Assembly (NCBI GenBank): GCA_946406435.1
Contig: CAMJKP010000034.1
Location: forward strand, 1-35,685
DNA from: an uncultured Prevotellaceae bacterium
GTDB lineage: Bacteria; Bacteroidota; Bacteroidia; Bacteroidales; Bacteroidaceae
DNA length: 35,685 bases
Reading direction: 5' to 3'
The notes under the pieces are model-generated. The model was not told the DNA's origin. It was given only the letters and a program-made list of their open reading frames with translations, and ran no database searches. Shown piece after piece: positions 1 to 10,314 of the stretch. Each line of letters begins with the position of its first letter. Position 1 is the first letter of the stretch. The position numbers and the translations under genes were made by a program.

Positions 1-876
1 TTCAAGGTAAAGGGAATCTATCGTGGATATGACGGTCTTATCAATGGTGAGATGAAGGATTTCACCACGGAGAATGTGAGCGGTATCATTACTCTTGGTG
101 GTACTATTCTCAAGACTGCCCGCTCAAAGGAATTTATGACAATGGAGGGAATGCAGAAGGCATACGACCAGATCAAGGCTAACGGCGTTGATGCTCTTAT
201 CGTATGCGGTGGTAATGGCTCTTTGACTGGTGCCATGAACTTTGCTAACGAGTTCGACGTGCCATGTATCGGACTTCCTGGCACTATCGACAATGACCTC
301 TATGGAACAGATTCAACAATCGGATATGATACAACGATGAATACCATCATGGAGTGTGTTGACCGCATCCGCGACACCGCACAGAGCCATGAGCGTATCT
401 TCTTCATCGAGGTAATGGGACGTGACGCTGGCTTCCTTGCACAGAATTCAGCCATCGCCTGTGGTGCTGAGGCTGCCATCATCCCAGAGGAGGCAACCGA
501 TGAGGACCAGTTGGCAGAATTCATGAAGCGTGGTATTCGTAAGTCAAAGAAGTCATGTATCGTTATCGTGTCAGAGTCACCTAAGTGCGGTGCCCTCTAC
601 TATGCAGAGCGTGTCAAGAACGAGTTCCCTGGCTATGATGTGCGCGTGTCAATCCTCGGACACCTCCAGCGTGGCGGTAGTCCTACAGCCCGCGACCGAA
701 TACTCGCAAGCCGTACAGGCGTTGGCGCTATCGAGGCTCTCAAGCAGGGTCAGCGTAATGTCATGGTCGGCATCAAGAACAACGAGGTGGTATATGTTCC
801 ATTCTCTGAGGCTATCCGTTCCGACAAGCCATTCGACAAGAAGCTCATCAAGGTTCTCGAAGAGCTGAGCATCTAA
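1..876 (+). CDS. pfkA: 6-phosphofructokinase, 5' end cut by window edge
   Basis: The product would phosphorylate fructose 6-phosphate to fructose 1,6-bisphosphate in glycolysis. The frame is open from base 1 and ends at 876, giving 291 residues. The family usually has about 320-340, so roughly 30-40 N-terminal residues with the first nucleotide-binding loop lie outside the window. The catalytic motif PGTIDND is present, with its first Asp at codon 289-291, followed by [10 protein letters not shown] and the substrate-binding stretch EVMGRDAG. The loop that is GGDGS in the E. coli enzyme reads GGNGS here (Asn codon 214-216). The Gly after it suggests ATP rather than pyrophosphate use, because pyrophosphate-dependent enzymes usually carry GGDD. 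An internal ATG at 52 is not the true start, because homology continues upstream of it. Family assignment is firm; the phosphoryl donor is inferred. Confidence 0.95.
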   Translation, partial: FKVKGIYRGYDGLINGEMKDFTTENVSGIITLGGTILKTARSKEFMTMEGMQKAYDQIKANGVDALIVCGGNGSLTGAMNFANEFDVPCIGLPGTIDNDLYGTDSTIGYDTTMNTIMECVDRIRDTAQSHERIFFIEVMGRDAGFLAQNSAIACGAEAAIIPEEATDEDQLAEFMKRGIRKSKKSCIVIVSESPKCGALYYAERVKNEFPGYDVRVSILGHLQRGGSPTARDRILASRTGVGAIEALKQGQRNVMVGIKNNEVVYVPFSEAIRSDKPFDKKLIKVLEELSI

Positions 877-913
877 TCCGCGTGTGTGTTATATAAAAAT
901 AATATGAAAGAAT

Positions 914-953
914 GAAAGTAAGAAAGATTTCCTCTTTCTTACTTTCTTTTTTT
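914..953 (+). terminator. Rho-independent terminator after pfkA
   Basis: A perfect 14-bp stem (914-927 with 933-946) closes a 5-nt loop and is followed by seven T residues. It begins about 38 nt after the pfkA stop codon. Confidence 0.93.
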
Positions 954-969
954 ATGCCCTCTATGTATA

Positions 970-1351
970 GAACGCAAAGCCGCTAAGTCGCAAAGTGTTT
1001 TATCAGAACACAGATAACACAGATTAAAGGGATTTTTTTCGCAAGGCTCAACAAGCTACGCAAGTCTCGCTTACGCTCGGGATTAATATCCCTAAAATCC
1101 CGAATATCTGTGGTCTAAAGAGTTAAAATTAATGCGAAATTAATGTGACATTGGTGGTCATTAATGTTTCCTCACGGAGTGAGACATATAATATCGCATT
1201 AATACCACATTAATACCGCATTAATTTCAATTTCAAGCACCGTAAGGTGCGAATTCCGTTCCTTTCGTGCTTTCCGTGTTCAAATTATAAATTATTCTCT
1301 GCGTCTTAACGCCTCTGCGTTCCAAATCATATATTTAGCACCGCAAGGTGC
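970..1351. repeat. Nested inverted-repeat spacer between pfkA and a lipoprotein gene
   Basis: This gene-free stretch holds several inverted pairs. The outer arms are 970-995 and 1297-1322 (21 of 26 matching) and belong to an AACGCAAAG..CGCAAAG family also seen at 24591-24673. Inside are arms 1018-1036 and 1094-1113 (CACAGAT..GGGATTTT type) around a CAAGCTACGCAAGT element at 1040-1065. A further pair lies at 1128-1147 and 1206-1225 (ATTAATGCG..ATTAATGTG), enclosing a small CTCAC-GGA-GTGAG hairpin. GCACC-N4-GGTGC palindromes lie at 1237-1250 and 1338-1351. No convincing gene is seen. Function is unknown. Confidence 0.85.
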
Positions 1352-1355
1352 GAAT

Positions 1356-1808
1356 TTATTTCAGGTATTCGAGCAAATCAAAGCTCCCAGCCTCTTCTGT
1401 GATATTGAGAGAGGGTACATGCTCCACCATCCTTGTCTTGCCGGTTGCCTTATCTACATGAAAATACACGAAAGCACCAGTATAGCTGCGGAAATTCACC
1501 TGATACTCCGTTTCCGTCTCTTCGCCCATCTCAACATACATAATGGAAGGATTCTCCTTTGCCACGCTCCAGTCATACGACTTATGGCAGTAGTGGTTCA
1601 CGCCCTCAAATGCCATCTCCTTCGTAATCTGATGCTTCATGACAATGGTACTGTCCTTGCCCTCCGACTGCTCCGACGCAGCATCTCTTACCGTGTCCTG
1701 CGCCTCCGTTTCAGCCTTCTGGCTTTGCGCTAACTCCGATTTCGCATTCTCCTTGCATGAGGCAAAGAATACGCATAGCAATAATAGCAATATTATTTTT
1801 GTTCTCAT
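1356..1808 (-). CDS. Small predicted lipoprotein of unknown function
   Basis: A 150-residue protein with a basic N-terminus, a hydrophobic stretch and a lipobox ending FASC at Cys18, so it is probably lipidated and membrane-anchored. After the Cys comes a Lys/Glu/Gln-rich low-complexity linker to about residue 55. A compact C-terminal region of about 95 residues follows, with HYCHKSYDW and a Tyr-rich beta-like segment ending DLLEYLK. I do not recognise the family and assign no function. It stands alone: pfkA is on the other strand, and the divergent ATP synthase leader lies upstream. A TATCTTTGC promoter box on the minus strand at 1951-1959 fits transcription of this gene with a leader of about 140 nt. 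The GCACC palindrome at 1338-1351 lies 4 nt past its stop codon. Confidence 0.8.
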   Translation of the reverse strand: MRTKIILLLLLCVFFASCKENAKSELAQSQKAETEAQDTVRDAASEQSEGKDSTIVMKHQITKEMAFEGVNHYCHKSYDWSVAKENPSIMYVEMGEETETEYQVNFRSYTGAFVYFHVDKATGKTRMVEHVPSLNITEEAGSFDLLEYLK

Positions 1809-1869
1809 TGTTCAAGTTGTTGATTAGTATTATATATCCCCATTTGGGAAATGGAAGTCCGATATAGGG

Positions 1870-1913
1870 AACGGACTTGAAGTGGATTTGAATCGGACTT
1901 GAAGCGAAGGAGA
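1870..1913 (+). repeat. 11-bp-period tandem repeat, four units
   Basis: Four consecutive 11-mers at 1870, 1881, 1892 and 1903 start AACGGACTTGA and diverge progressively. It is one of four loci of the same family (also 12728-12843, 13333-13387 and 33660-33776). It is preceded by GATATAGGG, echoing the CTATAG centre of two other copies. The period is not a multiple of three and there is no supporting ORF. Confidence 0.8.
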
Positions 1914-1950
1914 AGCTAACCTTCATCCTTCGTCCTTCACTTATCTGGTT

Positions 1951-1959
1951 GCAAAGATA
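1951..1959 (-). promoter_or_regulatory. Minus-strand -7 box for the lipoprotein gene
   Basis: Read on the minus strand this is TATCTTTGC, an exact match to the Bacteroidetes -7 consensus TAnnTTTGC. The expected -33 position, 20 nt upstream, is only T-rich and not a clear TTTG. Confidence 0.6.
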
Positions 1960-2211
1960 CTACGATATTTTCATATAAAAAAATCCACGAACAACTTTTT
2001 TCACTTTCTGCATTCCTTTTTATAATAGGTGGGTGCATATCTGGACCAATATGTTCGTCTTTTGACGGGGTTGGGATGTTGGTGGGCGATAGATGTTACA
2101 TATTGATATATTTATAAATGAAAAAGGAACATGGAATTAGCAAAATGCTTGTTTGTGAGAAAAAATGTAAAAAAAATACAAGAAAAATTTTTATTATTGA
2201 AAAGTTTTTAT

Positions 2212-2220
2212 TAAGTTTGC
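2212..2220 (+). promoter_or_regulatory. Predicted -7 box of the ATP synthase operon
   Basis: TAAGTTTGC matches the Bacteroidetes -7 consensus. The -33 position 20 nt upstream reads TTTT rather than TTTG. Initiation here would give a leader of about 275 nt before atpD, covering the repeats at 2216-2327 and 2376-2434. Confidence 0.5.
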
Positions 2221-2327
2221 ACTCGTGAACGTTAAAAAACGTGCTCCAGCCTTTGGAGGCTGACATGCACTTTTCACTTCGTGCGAATAATTATTTGCAC
2301 TCGTGAACGTTAAAAAACGTGCTCCAG
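2216..2327 (+). repeat. Duplicated 34-bp element in the atp leader
   Basis: Identical 34-bp copies occupy 2216-2249 and 2294-2327 (78-bp offset). Each contains ACGTT-AAAA-AACGT, which can form a small hairpin. After the first copy a perfect CAGCCT/AGGCTG hairpin lies at 2247-2262. The copies begin at the TTTGC of the predicted -7 box, so duplication may have doubled a promoter or leader segment. Confidence 0.85.
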
Positions 2328-2375
2328 ACCATGAGTACAGAGTTCACTTTCCATTTCTGCGAACCTTAGTTTGCG

Positions 2376-2434
2376 TAGGGAAACCTTGTAAACAATTGGG
2401 AAACCTAGAAAACATTGGGAAACCTAGTAAATAA
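2376..2434 (+). repeat. Three tandem copies of a 19-21 bp GGGAAACCT unit
   Basis: Units at 2376-2396, 2397-2415 and 2416-2434 share GGGAAACCTwG followed by an A-rich tail. The array ends 67 nt before the atpD start, inside the presumed mRNA leader. Confidence 0.85.
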
Positions 2435-2495
2435 CTAGTCAGTAAGTTGACAAAAAACTTTTGCCACCTAAATTAAGATTAACTCTAAAAACTAA

Positions 2496-4010
<1,515 letters not shown>

Positions 4011-4167
4011 ATGTTATTTACTATTTACCCATTTACTATTTACTATTTATGGACTATTTTGTTGATTTACTATTTTGCGTCAATCACAAATCGTAAATGC
4101 CCATCGCTAATAGGAAAATAGTAAATAAATAGTAGATAGTAAATAGTAAAATAGTAAATAAAAGGTT
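4011..4167. repeat. AT-rich inverted word array between atpD and atpC
   Basis: Left words of the form TTTACTATTTAC (4016-4074) are answered by inverse words TAGTAAATAAATAG (4120-4161) around a 45-nt centre with no gene. The same words flank the four-helix-bundle gene at 28504-28887, so this looks like a gene-less version of that spacer. It can fold on itself within the atp mRNA. Confidence 0.8.
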
Positions 4168-4407
4168 ATGTTAAAATTAAAGATCGTTTCACCTGAGAAG
4201 ATACAGTTTGACGGCGAGGTGGAGAGCGTCCTTGTTCCTGGAACGTTGGGACAGTTCGAGATTCTTCAGAATCACGCGCCTATCATATCTTCGCTGAATA
4301 AGGGAGTTGTTACCTATGAGACTGGTCAGGGAAAGATAAACCTTGATATCATCGGGGGCTTTGTCTCTGTGAATCAGAATCAGGTAAACCTCTGTGTGGA
4401 ATTGTAA
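4168..4407 (+). CDS. atpC: F-type ATP synthase epsilon subunit, short form
   Basis: Epsilon sits on the central stalk with gamma and couples rotation to catalysis. This one is only 79 residues and contains just the N-terminal beta-sandwich: LKIVSPEKIQFDGEVESV, the PGTLGQFEILQNHAPI loop and the VSVNQNQVNLCVEL strand. The two C-terminal helices that mediate inhibition of ATP hydrolysis in standard subunits of 130-140 residues are missing. The end is a clean stop, and the next gene starts 10 nt later, so this is not an obvious frameshift. Short epsilon subunits occur in this phylum, so it is probably the native form. Confidence 0.93.
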   Translation: MLKLKIVSPEKIQFDGEVESVLVPGTLGQFEILQNHAPIISSLNKGVVTYETGQGKINLDIIGGFVSVNQNQVNLCVEL

Positions 4408-4417
4408 CAGTAAGGAA

Positions 4418-4834
4418 ATGCCAGAGACAGAAATTAAGAAGCAAGCCAGTCGGCACATGCTGATATGCCTGTTAGTCATCTGCGTGATAAGGGGCATAAC
4501 GATGGTGATAACGAAGAACCATCTGCTTGACGAAAGTCTGTTGCACGACAAAGCTTGTAGCATAGCGGCTGTCTTCTCAGTATTTGAATTAGTTGCCCTG
4601 ACGATGCTCTGGAAGTGGGTTGCCACAAAGCATCTTGACTTCCTCGCCACGTTCCATACGGCAAGTTCCGGCTTCCGTATGTTTCTGGTACTGGTGTTCC
4701 TCGGTGTTGTCTATGCCGTAGTGGGCAGGGATGCAATGGCACCTTGGGTAATCGCCTTCATGGTCAACTACTTCGTACTGTTGATTCTTCACTCCATCTT
4801 CTTCACCAAGATGGTACACAAACTCTTCAAGTAA
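4418..4834 (+). CDS. AtpI-like membrane protein of the atp operon
   Basis: A hydrophobic protein of 138 residues with about four predicted membrane helices, near residues 14-32, 45-65, 83-102 and 110-130. Its place between the epsilon and a subunit genes is where Bacteroidetes carry a small membrane protein comparable in size and topology to AtpI. That protein is proposed to help c-ring assembly or ion supply. I see no motif that proves homology to AtpI. I chose the ATG at 4418, preceded by TAAGGAA, over the in-frame ATG at 4394. The earlier start would overlap atpC by 14 nt and add a polar tail. Role in F0 assembly is inferred from context only. Confidence 0.75.
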   Translation: MPETEIKKQASRHMLICLLVICVIRGITMVITKNHLLDESLLHDKACSIAAVFSVFELVALTMLWKWVATKHLDFLATFHTASSGFRMFLVLVFLGVVYAVVGRDAMAPWVIAFMVNYFVLLILHSIFFTKMVHKLFK

Positions 4835-4874
4835 TATGGTTGGGATGCCCTCCCAATCTTAAAAACGTAAAATA

Positions 4875-5936
4875 ATGAAACACATTAAGTCGATACTCCT
4901 CTTGCTGATGGTAGCATTGCTTCCTCTGTCAGCCTTCGCCTCTGAAGAGAAGAAGGAGGGCGGTGAGAGCATAGACATCCCTGAGATTGTGCTTGAGCAT
5001 CTGGCTGATGCTTACGAGTGGCATATCTGTTCGTATGAGGGTAAGCACTTGAGTATTCCATTGCCTATTATCGTGAGAAGCGGTGCAACGGGTGAGTGGT
5101 CGTTCTGTACGGAGCATTCACTTCCTGACAACTTCTTCTTCAATCACGAGAAGCATGGCAAGATATACGAGAAGATGCCTGACGGTACTGTGGAGCGTCC
5201 TTTGGATCTCTCAATCACAAAGAGCGTGGCACAGATTTGGATTGTCGTGGCTATCCTTATCACTATCTTCCTCTCATGCGCTCGCTGGTATAAGAACCAC
5301 GATAGCAAGCAGGAGGCTCCGAGTGGCTTTGTAGGATGCGTGGAGATGCTCGTAATGATAATCCATGACGACGTGGTAAAGGCTCTCGTTGGTGAGAAGT
5401 ACTACCGTCGCTATGCTCCTTATCTCCTGACTGTGTTCTTCTTCATCTTTACCACCAACCTCGTGGGATTGCTCCCAATCTTCCCTGGTGGCGGTAACGT
5501 GACGGGTAACATCAACATCACGTTCTTCCTTGCCATCTGTACGATGATTGCCGTTAACTTCAACGGTAACAAGGAGTACTGGAAGGAGATATTCTGGCCA
5601 GAGGTTCCATTGTTCCTGAAGGCTTATCCAGCACCTCTGATTCCTGTGATTGAGGTTGTAGGTATCTTCACAAAGCCGTTTGCCTTGATGGTCCGTCTCT
5701 TTGCCAACATGATGGCTGGTCATGCGGTGATACTTTCGTTCACCTGTATCATCTTCCTCGGTTGGTCAATGGGTACAGCCTACGGTATAGGTCTCAACCT
5801 GTTCAGCGGACTGATGCTTCTGTTCATGAATCTCGTTGAGGTGCTTGTGGCATTCGTTCAGGCATACGTATTCACTCTTCTCTCTGCCGTGTTCATCGGA
5901 CTCTCACGCCCAGAGCATCACGCAGCGGAAGAGTAG
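4875..5936 (+). CDS. atpB: F-type ATP synthase subunit a
   Basis: Subunit a is the membrane stator with the proton half-channels next to the c ring. At 353 residues it is longer than the E. coli protein (271). It starts with a signal-peptide-like segment (residues 1-22) and an extracytoplasmic N-terminal domain of about 85 residues, both usual in Bacteroidetes. The channel helix reads VRLFANMMAGH, with the essential Arg at residue 274. His stands at the place of E. coli Glu219, a common natural variant. Five or six membrane helices follow from about residue 118 onward. It lies 40 nt after the AtpI-like gene and upstream of the c subunit gene. Confidence 0.96.
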   Translation: MKHIKSILLLLMVALLPLSAFASEEKKEGGESIDIPEIVLEHLADAYEWHICSYEGKHLSIPLPIIVRSGATGEWSFCTEHSLPDNFFFNHEKHGKIYEKMPDGTVERPLDLSITKSVAQIWIVVAILITIFLSCARWYKNHDSKQEAPSGFVGCVEMLVMIIHDDVVKALVGEKYYRRYAPYLLTVFFFIFTTNLVGLLPIFPGGGNVTGNINITFFLAICTMIAVNFNGNKEYWKEIFWPEVPLFLKAYPAPLIPVIEVVGIFTKPFALMVRLFANMMAGHAVILSFTCIIFLGWSMGTAYGIGLNLFSGLMLLFMNLVEVLVAFVQAYVFTLLSAVFIGLSRPEHHAAEE

Positions 5937-5939
5937 ATA

Positions 5940-5974
5940 AGGTTAGAAGGTTAGAGGTTAGAAGGTTAGAGGTC
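5940..5974 (+). repeat. Short AGGTTAGA tandem words upstream of atpE
   Basis: AAGGTTAG/AGGTTAGA words repeat four times right after the atpB stop. The rest of the 180-nt spacer is AT-rich, with a short imperfect GCC..GGC hairpin near 6041-6065. No gene is seen. The long spacer before the c subunit gene could allow separate translation control, but that is inference. Confidence 0.55.
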
Positions 5975-6080
5975 TGTCCGCTGTGGCATTACGACCTAAA
6001 ACCTGAAAAACTAAGAACCTGAAAAAGAAAAAACAAAGTGCCGTGCTAATGTTTGGCATGGCCGAAAATAGAAATAATAA

Positions 6081-6353
<273 letters not shown>

Positions 6354-6429
6354 ACTATTAGGTTTAAAGGTGGTTTCGGCCGTTTTTCATGGCCTTCTAA
6401 CCTTACAACCTTTATAAAACCATTAGCAA

Positions 6430-6942
6430 ATGGAGAATCTCCCATCAATATTAACTCCCGATCTTGGACTACTGTTCTGGATGCTTCTTGCATTCCTTGT
6501 AGTGTTCGGTGTGCTTGCTAAGTTCGGATTCCCTGCCATCGTAGGCATGGTTGAAGAGCGTAAGAAGTTCATCGATGAGAGTCTCAAGAATGCCCATGAG
6601 GCAGCTGAGAGGCTCGCTAACATACAGCAGGAAAGCGAAGCTATGGTACAGCAGGCACGTGAGCAGCAGTCGGCTATCATTAAGGATGCCGGTGCTGTGC
6701 GTGATGCCATTATCGCGGAAGCTCAGAATAAAGCCAAGGCAGAGGCTGCGCGCATCATGGAGGAAGCACAACTCCAGATTGAGCGTGAGAAGCAGTCTGC
6801 TATCCGCGATATTCGAGCTCAGGTTGCCCAGCTCTCTGTTCAGATTGCTGAGAAGGTGGTACGTACCAACCTCTCAAGCGATGCTCAGCAGATGCAGCTC
6901 ATCGACCGTATGCTGGATGAGGTTCAAGTGGAAAATAAATAA
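6430..6942 (+). CDS. atpF: F-type ATP synthase subunit b
   Basis: This is the peripheral stalk of the enzyme: 170 residues with one N-terminal membrane helix (about 10-32, LLFWMLLAFLVVFGVLAKF). A long Glu/Ala/Gln/Lys-rich helix follows to about residue 155 and would form the b-dimer coiled coil. Length and layout are standard. It follows atpE by 76 nt and precedes atpH by 19 nt. There is one b gene only, so a homodimer is expected. Confidence 0.95.
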   Translation: MENLPSILTPDLGLLFWMLLAFLVVFGVLAKFGFPAIVGMVEERKKFIDESLKNAHEAAERLANIQQESEAMVQQAREQQSAIIKDAGAVRDAIIAEAQNKAKAEAARIMEEAQLQIEREKQSAIRDIRAQVAQLSVQIAEKVVRTNLSSDAQQMQLIDRMLDEVQVENK

Positions 6943-6961
6943 CGTATAAGGGTAAATCGAT

Positions 6962-7495
6962 ATGAATACTGGTGTAATTTCAGTTCGCTATGCTCGTGCT
7001 CTTCTGAAGAGCGCTGACCAACAGGCGGTGAAGGACGCTGTGTATGCTGACATGCAGAACATCGCCCAGAGCTACCTCGACGTGCGCCAGCTGAGAACAG
7101 CCATCGACAATCCCATGCTGCCAAAGGAGAAGAAGGAGCAGATCCTTCTTGCTGCCTGCGGTGGTAATCCTTCGGAGCATACAAAGAAGTTCATCAATCT
7201 TGTGCTTCAGGAGGGTAGGGAGAACCTTATGCAGTTTATGGCCAATTCCTTTGTCACACTCTACCGCCAGGAGAAGAATATGGTCTCTGGCCGTCTCATC
7301 ACCGCCGTGCCTGTCTCAGAGGACATACGCACGAAGATGCAGCAGATGGTTGAGAAGCGTACTCAGGCAAACGTGGAGTTCCAGACAGAGGTGAACCCGG
7401 ACATCATCGGTGGCTTCATACTCGAGTATGATACCTATCGCATGGATGTCAGCGTACAGTCGCAGTTGCGTACTATTCTTAAGCAGTTAGGCTAA
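6962..7495 (+). CDS. atpH: F-type ATP synthase subunit delta
   Basis: Delta (OSCP-like) joins the b stalk to the top of the alpha/beta hexamer. The protein has 177 residues, the usual length. It carries the N-terminal helical domain (SVRYARALLKSADQ) and the C-terminal family signature with NPDIIGGFILEYD near residues 145-157. Its presence rules out an N-type sodium ATPase operon, which lacks delta. It ends 45 nt before atpA. Confidence 0.95.
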   Translation: MNTGVISVRYARALLKSADQQAVKDAVYADMQNIAQSYLDVRQLRTAIDNPMLPKEKKEQILLAACGGNPSEHTKKFINLVLQEGRENLMQFMANSFVTLYRQEKNMVSGRLITAVPVSEDIRTKMQQMVEKRTQANVEFQTEVNPDIIGGFILEYDTYRMDVSVQSQLRTILKQLG

Positions 7496-7540
7496 TGCCC
7501 GGCTGTAATTAGTAAACTTGTAACTTTGTAAATACGAATA

Positions 7541-9124
7541 ATGGACAAAATAAAACCAAGCGAAGTGTCTGAGGTGCTTCTTCAGCAACTGCAGGGTATC
7601 AGCCAAGGTCAGAATTTTGACGAGGTGGGTACCGTACTGACGGTGAGCGATGGTGTTGCTCGTATCTATGGCTTGCGTCATGCGCAGGCAAACGAACTTC
7701 TTGAGTTCGAGAACGGCACTATGGCTATCGTGATGAACTTGGAGGAAGACAACGTAGGTTGTGTGCTTCTGGGTCCTACAAGCGGTATCAAGGAAGGTCA
7801 GACAGTGAAGCGTACCAATCGTATTGCTTCTATTCGCGTCAACGACAATATGCTCGGCCGTGTCATCAATCCTATCGGCCAGCCTATTGATGGTGGTGGT
7901 GCTATCGACCTTGCTGACGCATACGAGATGCCACTCGACCGTAAGGCTCCGGGTGTAATCTACCGTCAGCCGGTTAAGCAGCCATTGCAGACTGGTATCA
8001 AGGCTGTTGACTCAATGATTCCTATCGGTCGTGGTCAGCGTGAGCTTATCATCGGTGACCGTCAGACAGGTAAGACGGCTATCGCCATTGATACTATCAT
8101 CAACCAGAAGTCTTTCTATGAGGCTGGACAGCCTGTTTACTGTATCTATGTTGCCATCGGTCAGAAGGCATCTACAGTAGCAGCTCTCGTTCAGAACCTC
8201 AAGGAGCGCGGTGCTCTTCCATACACAATCATCGTGGCTGCTACGGCAAGTGATCCTGCTGCTATGCAGTATTATGCACCATTCGCAGGTGCTGCTATCG
8301 GTGAGTATTTCCGTGACCGTGGTGAGCATGCCCTCGTTATCTACGACGACCTCTCAAAGCAGGCTGTTGCATATCGTGAGGTATCTCTTATCCTCCGTCG
8401 TCCTTCTGGACGTGAGGCTTACCCTGGTGACGTGTTCTATCTCCACTCTCGTCTTCTCGAGCGTGCTGCTAAGATTAACGAGCAGCAGGAGGTGGCAGAG
8501 CAGATGAACGACCTTCCAGAGTGTCTGAAGGGTAAGGTAAAGGGTGGTGGCTCTCTCACGGCTCTTCCTATCATCGAGACACAGGCAGGTGACGTATCAG
8601 CATACATCCCAACAAACGTAATCTCTATTACTGACGGACAGATCTATCTGGAGTCAGACCTCTTCAACCAGGGCTTCCGTCCAGCTATCAACGTAGGTAT
8701 CTCAGTATCTCGTGTGGGTGGTTCTGCTCAGATCAAGTCAATGAAGAAGGTGGCAGGTACCCTGAAGATTGACCAGGCTCAGTATCGTGAGCTTGAGAGC
8801 TTCTCTAAGTTCTCAAGTGATATGGATGCCGTTACTGCCATGACTCTTGACCGTGGACGTAAGAACAACCAGTTGCTTATCCAGCCTCAGTATTCTCCAA
8901 TGCCAGTAGGCGAGCAGATTGCAATCCTGTATTGCGGTACTCATGGCTTGATGGCTTCTGTTCCTGTAGATAAGGTTCGTGAGTGTCAGGACAGCTTCCT
9001 GGAGGTAATGCGCACAAGTCATGCGGATGTTATCGACCTCCTCGGCAGTGGTAAGATTGACGATAGCGCAACTGCAACTATCGAGAAGGTAATGGCTGAT
9101 GTATCAGGTCAGTACGCTAAATAA
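7541..9124 (+). CDS. atpA: F-type ATP synthase alpha subunit
   Basis: Alpha forms the non-catalytic nucleotide sites and the hexamer with beta. It has 527 residues, standard length. The Walker A motif GDRQTGKT is at residues 172-179. The C-terminal signature reads [18 protein letters not shown], containing the arginine finger of VSRVG that reaches into the catalytic site. Codon bias is strong, as in atpD. The start [17 protein letters not shown] fits the family. Confidence 0.98.
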   Translation: MDKIKPSEVSEVLLQQLQGISQGQNFDEVGTVLTVSDGVARIYGLRHAQANELLEFENGTMAIVMNLEEDNVGCVLLGPTSGIKEGQTVKRTNRIASIRVNDNMLGRVINPIGQPIDGGGAIDLADAYEMPLDRKAPGVIYRQPVKQPLQTGIKAVDSMIPIGRGQRELIIGDRQTGKTAIAIDTIINQKSFYEAGQPVYCIYVAIGQKASTVAALVQNLKERGALPYTIIVAATASDPAAMQYYAPFAGAAIGEYFRDRGEHALVIYDDLSKQAVAYREVSLILRRPSGREAYPGDVFYLHSRLLERAAKINEQQEVAEQMNDLPECLKGKVKGGGSLTALPIIETQAGDVSAYIPTNVISITDGQIYLESDLFNQGFRPAINVGISVSRVGGSAQIKSMKKVAGTLKIDQAQYRELESFSKFSSDMDAVTAMTLDRGRKNNQLLIQPQYSPMPVGEQIAILYCGTHGLMASVPVDKVRECQDSFLEVMRTSHADVIDLLGSGKIDDSATATIEKVMADVSGQYAK

Positions 9125-9223
9125 TTATTAATTGGTAATTAATTTTTGATTATTATTCGCTGAAGCTCATCAGGCTAAAGCAAGTCATTATTAATTATTC
9201 ATTATTAATTCTTAATTAAGAAT
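9125..9223. repeat. AT-rich word spacer with a dispersed 30-bp insert
   Basis: The spacer between atpA and atpG consists of ATTAATTA-type words on both sides of a distinct segment at 9156-9185 (TTCGCTGAAGCTCATCAGG continuing to GCAAGT). A close copy stands at 24538-24566 and a diverged one at 1040-1065. No coding capacity is evident. Confidence 0.8.
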
Positions 9224-10198
9224 ATGCCGTCATTAAAAGAAATTAAAAATCGTATAGCATCAGTTCAGAGCACCCGTAAGATTACGAGTGCGATGAAGAT
9301 GGTGGCATCGAGCAAGCTACATCACGCGCAGGTGATGATTGAGAATATGCTCCCTTATGAGAATATGCTGGAGACTATCCTCAAGACCTACCTTGCTGCT
9401 GATTTGGATGCTCAGGGCGCTCTGACGCAGAAGCGAGAGGTGAAGAAGGTGGCAATGCTTGTCTTTGCCTCTAACTCAAGCCTTTGCGGTGGTTTCAACG
9501 CCAACGTGCTCAAGATGATGCAGCGTGCAGTGGACGGTTATAAAGAAAAGGGAATAGAGGTTGTTGTGTATCCTATAGGCCGTAAGGTGGCTGAGAAGGT
9601 GGGCAAGCTCGGCTTGAAGAGTGCGGGTAACTTCGCTGCTCTTGCCGATAAGCCAAATTCCCATGAATGCGTACAGATAGGTCTTGGTCTTGCCGACCTC
9701 TTCGTAAAAGGAGAGATTGACAAGGTTGAGATGATCTACCATCACTTCAAGAGTGCGGGTTCACAGATTCTCCAGACAAAGACGTTGATTCCTATCGACA
9801 TCGAGGAGGCTATGGACTATGATCACACTCGTGACTTGAAGAACAATGTAGTGACCGGCAATGCGCAGGAATATCTTGAGAAACAGGGCGGACACAAGGC
9901 TCTTGAAGGTCAGAGTTCATCAGCAAAGGCTAAGACCTTGCATGATAACTATATCGTAGAGCCAGACCGTCAGACGGTTCTCAACCTGCTCATACCTCGC
10001 TATGTGAATCTTATGATCTACACAGCACTCCTTGACAGTAACGCATCGGAACATGCTGCACGTATGGTTGCTATGCAGACAGCAACGGATAATGCTGATG
10101 AATTGCTTCGCTTACTGAACTTACAGTATAACAAGTCTCGTCAGCAGGCTATCACCAGTGAGCTTCTCGATATCGTGGGTGGCTCGGTGAATAACTAA
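9224..10198 (+). CDS. atpG: F-type ATP synthase gamma subunit
   Basis: This is the rotating central shaft of F1: 324 residues, somewhat longer than the usual 285-300. The N-terminal helix KEIKNRIASVQSTRKITSAM and the C-terminal helix ending ITSELLDIVGG are both conserved and would form the coiled-coil shaft. The extra length lies mainly around residues 195-245. It is the last gene of the operon, followed by a hairpin terminator at 10315-10353. Confidence 0.96.
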   Translation: MPSLKEIKNRIASVQSTRKITSAMKMVASSKLHHAQVMIENMLPYENMLETILKTYLAADLDAQGALTQKREVKKVAMLVFASNSSLCGGFNANVLKMMQRAVDGYKEKGIEVVVYPIGRKVAEKVGKLGLKSAGNFAALADKPNSHECVQIGLGLADLFVKGEIDKVEMIYHHFKSAGSQILQTKTLIPIDIEEAMDYDHTRDLKNNVVTGNAQEYLEKQGGHKALEGQSSSAKAKTLHDNYIVEPDRQTVLNLLIPRYVNLMIYTALLDSNASEHAARMVAMQTATDNADELLRLLNLQYNKSRQQAITSELLDIVGGSVNN

Positions 10199-10314
10199 AC
10201 TCAGGTTTCACTTTGGAGTTAAGAGTGAAAAGTGAAGAGTTAAGAATTTGAGATAGCCTTAATCGCATAAAACAAACTTAGATTCTTCACTCTTAACTTT
10301 TCACTTAAAATAAT

